Source: Lophius americanus (taxonomy: Eukaryota; Chordata; Actinopteri; Lophiiformes; Lophiidae). Taken from it: a stretch of DNA of 64,000 bases. The stretch is taken from positions 21,741,501 to 21,805,500 of the forward strand of contig JBBDHG010000014.1 of assembly GCA_037951165.1 (NCBI GenBank). Direction: 5' to 3'. This document shows positions 56,901 through 64,000 of the stretch, in pieces (position 1 is the first letter of the stretch; each line of letters starts with the position of its first letter). The translations under genes were made by a program, and so were the position numbers. The notes beneath the pieces were generated by a model. That model saw nothing but the letters and a program-made list of their open reading frames with translations, was not told the origin of the DNA and did no database searches.

Positions 56901-57624
56901 ACACAGCTTTCTGGCAATGTATAGCACTCTGTTTATACTCACGATCTTGCTCACCACTTTCTCACACCACATATATTTATTGATTTAATATGAAAACTAT
57001 CGATCCAAATGTTTTGGGCTGGACTGAAAACATGCAATGATCCATATTGTGTCAAATCTTTCACACTAAGGAAATGTTGCACAGCAAATACTTGCACTTG
57101 AATGAAAAGCACCAGTGCTATGTTAGCTCTTAGAAACATTATTATATTGAGTCCTTTGCTACTACTGCCAGTGCTACTGTAGCTGTTATTGCATGTGCAC
57201 CAGCAAATTCTTAAACAACAGTGACTGCATACAGTGACCATGAAACGGCAGAGGCAAGCATGTGGTTGAGCAGGAGGAGTGTGTAGATGATGTTTTTAGG
57301 ACTAGGGATTCTCGGGGGAATTTAGTGTGTGTGTGTTTTTGTCCCATGCCATTAATGACTATTAATTCAATTTAGATCGACCTAGTGCCGGTGGTCAGGA
57401 TCAGTCACCATTCGTAATTACACAGAGCTCATATAACGTTACTACATCGAAGGTCCTTTTCTATGAAACCTTTGTTTGTTTAAAGTGAGTAAAACAGGCT
57501 TGAAGTTAATACAGCAGCACGGTCTTCTAGTGGGACGTCTTACATTGCATGAAGAAGCACTGTGTAAATAATGCATTAAGATGCTAAAAACAACCATTTA
57601 CCCATGCTGAAGTGTGGAAGGAGC

Positions 57625-58275
57625 TCTCAGTAGGTGGGTTTGCATGGATAGCCTAATTCGGAGTACATTCGGAAAAGACGCGTAATCTGAAAGAAAGGGC
57701 TGAATGTAAACACCCCTTTCAGACAAGTCCCTTTCAGATTGAAATTTCATTCCTTTACACGGAGGTAGTCTAAATCCATTCGTAAAGCCTCTACGATAGC
57801 AAGTTGCTGCATGTAAACACTGATTTGGAAAGCTCTGAGTTGTACTCTGTAACATAATGCTCTGGCTGAGTTTTTTCAGCGCGTGTATAGTGCCGCAACA
57901 CATTTTAAATATGCTAACTTTAAAACAGTACCAGTATACATCGCAGATTCATTTACTCATTCCAACTTTGTAAGAGTTTGACATAGTTGGACGATTAGAT
58001 GGACGAAAAGTCACTTCCGCGAATGCCCTCTGTGTGGTTTTCTTCTGGGTGCTTTTTGGCGGTTGACACCCAGCTCATCCTAGCATTCTCGCCACTTTAG
58101 GAACTGGAGTGTGGATCATATGCGCATGTCAGAAAGCTGTTTCCCATTAGATGAGTCGATGCATATAAACACCGCGTCGGAAAGATCACAGGTCACGTAA
58201 ACAGGCGATTGACACTGCAATTTCGAAAGGTTTAATTTTGATAGGAGAAAAGTGTCCCATGTAAACACAACTAGT
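57625..58275. repeat. Putative MITE with CATGTAAAC-type sequence
   Basis: Starts GTAGGTGGGTTTGCATGG and ends CCCATGTAAACACAAC, roughly its reverse complement. Internal repeats of TGTAAACAC and TTCAGATT or CTAATTCGGA. A second partial start lies at 58,528. Confidence 0.5.
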
Positions 58276-58527
58276 GTCTATATATGAACTAATATTGAAC
58301 TGATTTAGTATAATGGGTAAGCATATTTAAGGGGACCACAAATCTGGTGCAGAGTTTTGTGGTATATGTTTTTGATGGGCTGATGGTCCAACAATGCCAG
58401 CACCATATCATACCTCTGTACCAACATTGCTTTACTTTCTGCATCAAACCACCTTGTCCTCCAACAAATGAGAATGTGGTGATAGTTTTAGTTCATGCGG
58501 TGCTGAGTAACATGAACTGATATTAAC

Positions 58528-58600
58528 ACTAGGTGGGTTTACAAGGACAGTCTAATTCCGATTAGATTTGGAAAAAACGTCTAATCCAAAAAATAGAATC
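58528..58600 (+). repeat. Partial second copy of the CATGTAAAC-type repeat
   Basis: AGGTGGGTTTACAAGGACAG, then TCTAATTCCGATTAG, matches the left end of the element at 57,625. Confidence 0.5.
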
Positions 58601-59314
58601 ACTTGAAGGGAAAACAAGGAAAATATAAGAACCTTGCATAAATCTGTGCACACAGTTTACTAAATTGTGCCTATAATGTAAGTGACAATCTAGTCGGCCA
58701 GACTCATTGATATTTTATCTGACTGAGGTTTGTGACAAGAATGTCTGGCTCTGACCAGGTATCTTAACAATTAAGGACATAATGGTGCTTTGTATGATAA
58801 ATACATTGCAATGTCCATGTTGCTGAAGTTGCATACGAGTTATTCATAGACTTCATTCATGTTGAACAAATCTGTGCACTTAGTTTAATAAACCGAGCAC
58901 ACTTTACCAAACAGTAAACACATTTACATATAGTTCTTTATAATTTTTCCTCCGACACTAAGTGCAATATGAAGAAATTGAGAAAAGCTTGACGTGCTGG
59001 TATTATAACACTGTAGTATTTGTTTTATTTTCACAGATATTGAATATTTTTTATTTCCTTGAACCTCTATCAGGTAGCCGAGTTCAACAAAATTTGGTGG
59101 AAAAATCATGGACAGAATTTTGATTTCAATTCTTAAAAATAATTTAATAATTGTGATCCTCATTTTATCCCAAATCCCAGAGCCTTGGTACAATGTTAGC
59201 TTTGGTTTGATATATATGTTGAATGAAATTTGAAGATTATCTTTTCAAGTGATTATATTTTCAAGTGTTAAACGTGTCTTCAAATAGAGACCATTTTGAA
59301 AATAGTCTGGGGCT

Positions 59315-59815
59315 CGACTCCTTCTTTCGACTGTTCCCTATAGGGTCGCCAAGCGGTCATCGGTTTCCATCTTGACTTGTCCTCGTGTCTTCCTCTGTCC
59401 CACCAACCAACTGTATTTCTTCTCTAACGACACCCAGGAATGAACCTTTTGATCTTCCCCTTCTTCTCCTGACTGGCAGCTCCATTTCCAGCATGCTTCT
59501 ACCTATAGATCCACTGTTCCTCCTTTCCATGTGTTAAAACCATCTCAATCTGGCCTCTTACTTTGTCTCCAGAAGGTCTAAACTGGGCCAGCCCTCTGAT
59601 GTGCTAGTTTTTAGCTCATCCATTCTTGTCACTCCAAATAATAAAGTTAACTTCTTAAAAACAGCCCCCAACCACTGCTCAACTAACCAACTTGTAAACC
59701 TTTCCCTTTTCCCCTCTAGCTGCTACTCTTCTGTCACAGATAACTCCTGACACTCTTCTCCACCCTGCCTATACTCACTTCTTCACCTCTGTTCCCCACT
59801 ACGTGTTATTCTAGC
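59315..59815 (-). mobile_element. RTE-type LINE 3' fragment
   Basis: On the minus strand it codes, with breaks, for the C-terminal segment typical of fish RTE (Expander-like) LINEs: RWF-HMERRNSGSIGRSML, EMELP, RRRRGRSKG. It ends with GGCGACCCTATAGGGAACAG and CGAAAG, the usual 3' terminus. It is truncated at the 5' side and has stop codons. Confidence 0.75.
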
Positions 59816-60423
59816 AATTAATCAATATTAATCTTAATCAATATCGACTTCCCGCAATTAAATCAACAATAACCGGGGTAAACATTTTCTGCATCAAATC
59901 CAGAAAAGTGAGTTTAATGTTAAAAGTCTTACTACTATTATATACTCTGAAGTGAAAAGCTAAAGAAAATTGAAAAAAATAATTATGAAATACAGTGTGG
60001 CGCAGCAGTGTGTGTGACGGATGGGTTCACTAACAACAGGGTGTCCTCGATGTGCATTTTAGTAGTGGCGCCCCGCAGCCGTCGCCTCAGACTTTTATGA
60101 AATGTCTTGTAGTCGTAATTAACGACTCTGCGAGGGCTTTTAATTTGACACAGCAGTGACCACTCATCCGTGGAACAATCTAGAATCTGGGAAACAAGCT
60201 CATGAGGAGAAGAAGGGAGAGGTATGAGAAAGACAGCGAGGGTAAGGTAGATTTAACAAGATAATGTTATGTTAAGTTCTTACAAGTAAATCAGAAAACA
60301 CAAAGATTTCAACACTACTAAGGACAAAATAAGCTGTTTCTGAACAACCCCGAAAACCTTCGGCACAACCAACTTAATAATAAACTTCAAAATGAATCAC
60401 CCCAGGTCATAGCAAATTTCAAG

Positions 60424-60560
60424 GAGCTTACATTAGCGGATTAAGCCAGTGATAGTGCAGGGCAAGTCACGAGCCTGCTGTATGTATGTATGTATGCTGT
60501 CACTTATGGTTTTAAAACGTATGGATAAAAGAAGCTTTAACCTCCAGATGACTCTGGTTC
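60424..60560 (-). repeat. Unclassified interspersed repeat B, copy 2 (inverted)
   Basis: Reverse complement of the repeat at 36,235-36,362, including CACGAGCCTGCTG and the TATG array. Confidence 0.6.
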
Positions 60561-62142
60561 CAGTAGTTGAAGCATCTGTGTCTGTGATTTTTGTTTTGGA
60601 GCATATGTACTCCTTTATGGTTAAAGTTATCCACCAGTTCTGTGTATCAAAATGGTTCCCCTTGTCACAGCTGTTATATTTATATACACGTGGAAACGGT
60701 AATTGCATAGTACCGCCTGGCAAGTTGTTTTTTTTGTCTAGTTTTATGGTTTGTCTGCTAGTTTTTCTTAATGTCTTAGTGGTGAAGACATGGAATAGTC
60801 ATACTTTTGTACGATTTGTGTTAAATCTACATCTCGTGACAGTATTTGTATGTAATCATCAAGAGGGATTATCTATTCTCTGTCTCCAAAAGTCTGTAGG
60901 GAGGGTAGTGTTCTGCTTCCTGGCTGGATTATTACAATCCTTCTATCCTGTACTTCTCGCTGGGAAAGCCCCACAGGTTCCCTTCCAATATAAATACGAA
61001 TAGGCGTCTAACCATCATCCTCCTCACCACTTACACCAACCCAGTGAGGTCTGTTCTTAATCCTTTCCTGCATAACCACCCACCACACTGCCTGTACCAT
61101 CAGCCATTGTACTCTTACCATGTAAAATCCTCCACACGGCTCTTATTTGGTATTATCTCGTAGCAGAGATATATGAACACTTTAAAATAAGAAATTTGTT
61201 ACGGTCACATTGATATTTTGTTGTGAAATTTAATTCATGGGCAGTAAATACTGTCTTTAGTTTGGAACCTGATGGGTAGTATCTACAGATAGTAGTGAAT
61301 GCCACTGGGAAGTCTTAAAAGCAAATTGAAGGAACAAGTACGGGTCCAAGAGGGGAATGAGGTCCCATTATCACTGGAATGTCACAAGTTTAGCCCAGCA
61401 CTGGACCTCTGTAAAAACACTCTTAAGTCCTGCCTCCTAAATCCTGATAAATCCTTGTCCTTGGCGACCAACCACTAAACTTAGGTACATGAGATGAGCT
61501 GAGACACTTAGCTTTAGCTGGTTAACTTAGATTGTTGTGTGCTCCATTTGGCAACTTAGAGTATGAACATTTTGTCTGAGATCAACAGGTTCAATACATC
61601 ATACACTGACATTAGGAGTACTCTTCTAATCTGTTTAACCTTCATGAATGGGACTATGTCATGAATAAAGAAATACATATTTTGACAAGTACTACTATTA
61701 TTGATACAGTAGGTTCAAAGATTTTGGGGGAAGAATCAGCAATTATTTTACCTGATAAATTTTAGCTATGGTAGTGACTATTTTGTGCGGAAGAAAAGTT
61801 AAATGCCTAGATTTAAAAGTTTATTATGTAATAAAACTGTAACTCACTTTAAAGTGATCAACATGAGTCTGATGACTGAGTGAACTTCTTCCTGAATCTG
61901 TTAATTACTTTCCCGGCCATAAAATCACATCCCCAAACTGACATTTGTAGGTATTGCTTGAATTACAGAAATTCAGTTTTTATCTACCTGGCCGGGTGTA
62001 AGTTTACCTGGGCAGCCACAGTATAGCCTATGCATTTTAAACACTGGCTCTGTCATGAAAAATACTTTGATTGTGTACAGTCGTATGATAATTTAATCTT
62101 GAATGAGATAAGTAGAGGAGCATACTAGATGTGAACTATGTA

Positions 62143-63782
62143 TAGTGCATCTGGAAAGTATTCACAGCGCTTCACTTTTTCCACATTTTATGTTACATCC
62201 TTTTTCCAAAATTGATTAAATTAGATTTTTTCCTAAAACTCTACACACAATAGCCAATAATGACAAAGTGAAAAAAGTTTGTTTGAAATTTTTGCTGCAA
62301 TGTATTAAAAATAAGGAATGAAAATATAACATGTACATAGGTATTCACAGTCTTTGCCATGACACTCAAAATTGAGCTCAGGTGCATCCTGTTTCCACTG
62401 ATCATCCTTGAGATTTTTCTACAACTTGACTGGAGCCCACCTGTGGTAAATCCAGTTGATTGGACGGGATTTGGAAAGGCACACATCTGTCTATATAAGT
62501 TCTCACAGTTGACAGTGCATGTCAGAGCACAAACCAAGCAAGGAAGTCCAATGAATTGTCTGTAGACCTCCGAGACAAAAGAGAAAAAAGAAAAATTTCT
62601 ACAGCATTGAAGGCCCCATTTGAGCACAGTGGCCTCCATCATCCATAAATAGAAGTTTGGAAGCACCAGGACTGTAACTAGAGCGGGCCGCCTCGCCAAA
62701 CTGAGTGATCAGGGGAGAAGGGCCTACGTCAGGGAGGTGACCAAGAACCTGATGGTCACTCTGACTGAATTCCAGCGTTTCTCAGCGGAGCGAGGAGAAC
62801 CTTCCAGAAGGACAACCACCTCTGCATCACTCCACCAAGCAGCATGTATGGTAGAGTGGCCAAACGGAAGCCACTCCTCAGTAAAAGGCAATTGACAGCC
62901 CGCCTTGAGTTAGCCAAAAAGCACCTGAAGGACTCTCGGACCATGAGAAACGAAATTCTCTGTTCTGATTAAACAAAGATTGAACTCTGGCCTGAATGCT
63001 AAGCGTCACGTCTGGAGGAAACCAGGCAATGCTCATCACCTGGCCAATACCATCCCCACAGTGAAGTATGGTGGTGGCAGCAACATGCTGTGGGGATGTT
63101 TTTCAGTGGCAGGAACTGGTAGACTAGTCAGGAATCGAGGGAAAAACGACTTCAGCAATGTAGTCATCTACATTGCTGTAGATGACTACATTGCATCAAT
63201 CCTTGATGAAAACCTGCTCCAGAGCACTCTGGATGTCAAGCGTGGGCGAAGGATCATCTTCCAACAGGTCAGCGACCCTAAGCACACAGCCAAGAAAACA
63301 AAGGATTCGCTACGGGACAACTCTGAATGTCCTTGAGTGGCCCAGCCAGAGCCCAGACCTGAACCCGATTGAACATCTCTTGAGAGATCTGAAAATAGCT
63401 AAGCACCGACGCTCCCCAACCAACCTGATGGAGCTTGAGAGATCCTGCAAAGAAGAATGGGAGAAAATGTCCAAAAATATGTGTGTCAAACTTGTAGCAT
63501 CATACTCAAAAAGACTTGAGGCTCTAATTGGTGCAAAAAGTTCTCGAACAAAATATTGAGTATAGGCTGTGAGTACTTATGTACATGTTTCATTTCCTTC
63601 TTTATTTCTAATACATTTTCAAAAATTTTCCAAACAAACTGTTTTTCACTTTGTCATGATGGGGTTTTTATGGGGTTTAGAATTTTGAGGAAAAAAATTA
63701 TTTTAATCCATTTTGCAATAAGGCTGTAACATAAGAAAATGTGGAATAAGTGAAGCGCTATGAATATGTTTTGGATGCACTG
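62143..63782 (+). mobile_element. Full-length but dead Tc1/mariner (Tdr-like) transposon
   Basis: A 1640-bp element flanked by TA on each side. Left end TAGTGCATCTGGAAAGTATT; the right end is its complement (CAGTGCATCCAAAACATATT). Both continue through AGCGCTTCACTT and TCCACATTTT, the signature of the Tc1-like family common in zebrafish and other fishes. The + strand carries scattered transposase: ELSVDLRDK near 62,550, TARLELAKKHLKDSRTMRNE near 62,900, NAKRHVWRKPG near 63,000, MLWGCFSVAGTGRL near 63,090, DPKHTAKKTKDSLR near 63,275 and WPSQSPDLNPIEHLLRDLKI near 63,340. An N-terminal deletion, several stops and frameshifts, and a fold-back insertion (63155-63194) show it is inactive. Confidence 0.92.
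63155..63194. repeat. Perfect hairpin inside the transposase, 18-bp arms
   Basis: Arms 63155-63172 and 63177-63194, spacer TTGC. It disrupts the reading frame between the LVR-G and LDENLL blocks. Confidence 0.93.
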
Positions 63783-64000
63783 TACATATGCTTAATGAAA
63801 AGACAGACTTCAAGATAGAGATTCATCATTATCACATAAATGTTTGAGGACTGGGTGTGGAGTTGGGTTATTTTGGACAAAAACAAAGTTTAGAATGTCT
63901 ACTCAGGCTGCGGTGATATGGATTTTGTCTTTTTACTGCAAGAATAAAGCATTGCTCTGTAGTTTAGATTACCAAAATGCCCCACTGCATGTCATTGAGT

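Larger units (their letters stand above)
29522..64000 (+). other. Long intron (inferred ankrd11 intron 1), no host coding exon found
   Basis: About 34.5 kb after the 29521 donor. Both strands were read for splice-bounded, protein-like segments and none is convincing. The longest open frame (60449-61003, + strand) overlaps a repeat and reads like AT-rich intron. Content is repeats and transposons, listed separately, in otherwise featureless AT-rich sequence. Confidence 0.5.

Noticed and set aside
60449..61003. 184-codon open frame on the + strand, the longest in the window
   Set aside because: It starts in interspersed repeat B and a TATG array. It has no recognisable domain, its composition is that of AT/T-rich intron (Leu, Val, Phe, Cys), and no splice or promoter context supports it.

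Overview
The window is nuclear DNA from a vertebrate, almost certainly a ray-finned (teleost) fish. Genes are split into short exons with GT-AG introns. The background is AT-rich and littered with Tc1/mariner copies, hAT-type short elements carrying the GGGCTGCAAC terminus, V-SINE-like copies, LINE scraps and many microsatellites. I cannot name the species. There is no operon, phage, CRISPR or bacterial content.

Left part (3.0-15.0 kb, + strand): thirteen exons of cdh15 (M-cadherin), from the propeptide and furin site to the stop codon and polyadenylation signal. Joined, they keep one open frame of 786 codons plus stop. Only the signal-peptide exon is missing; it lies unrecognised in the first 3 kb or before the window. 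Middle part (15.1-25.2 kb, - strand): a complete 17-exon spg7 (paraplegin, a mitochondrial inner-membrane m-AAA protease subunit) of 806 codons plus stop. The two genes converge, and their predicted 3' ends are only about 100 bp apart.

Right part (about 28.9-64 kb): a CpG-richer, exon-like stretch on the + strand ends in a strong splice donor at 29,521/29,522 and is followed by about 34.5 kb in which I find no host coding exon. From the conserved gene order in human 16q24.3 (CDH15, ANKRD11, SPG7, with ANKRD11 and SPG7 head to head) I infer that this is the non-coding first exon and long first intron of ankrd11, whose coding exons would lie beyond the window. This is an inference from position, not from protein sequence.

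The rest is introns and repeats: two Tc1-like transposons (one at each end of the window), a hAT short-element family (one copy with a perfect 8-bp target duplication), a fragment of 28S ribosomal RNA inside an spg7 intron, LINE reverse-transcriptase remnants, V-SINE-like copies, several unclassified interspersed families and a tandem 107-bp duplication. A recurrent oddity is a set of short-spacer fold-back inverted duplications (11-42 bp arms, 2-10 bp spacers), several of them inside transposon copies. I see no new gene system. The most interesting items are these fold-backs, the 28S fragment, the altered EC2-EC3 calcium linker of cdh15, the unusual splice acceptors of two cdh15 exons, and a few exon-like or ORF-like segments in the spg7-ankrd11 interval.
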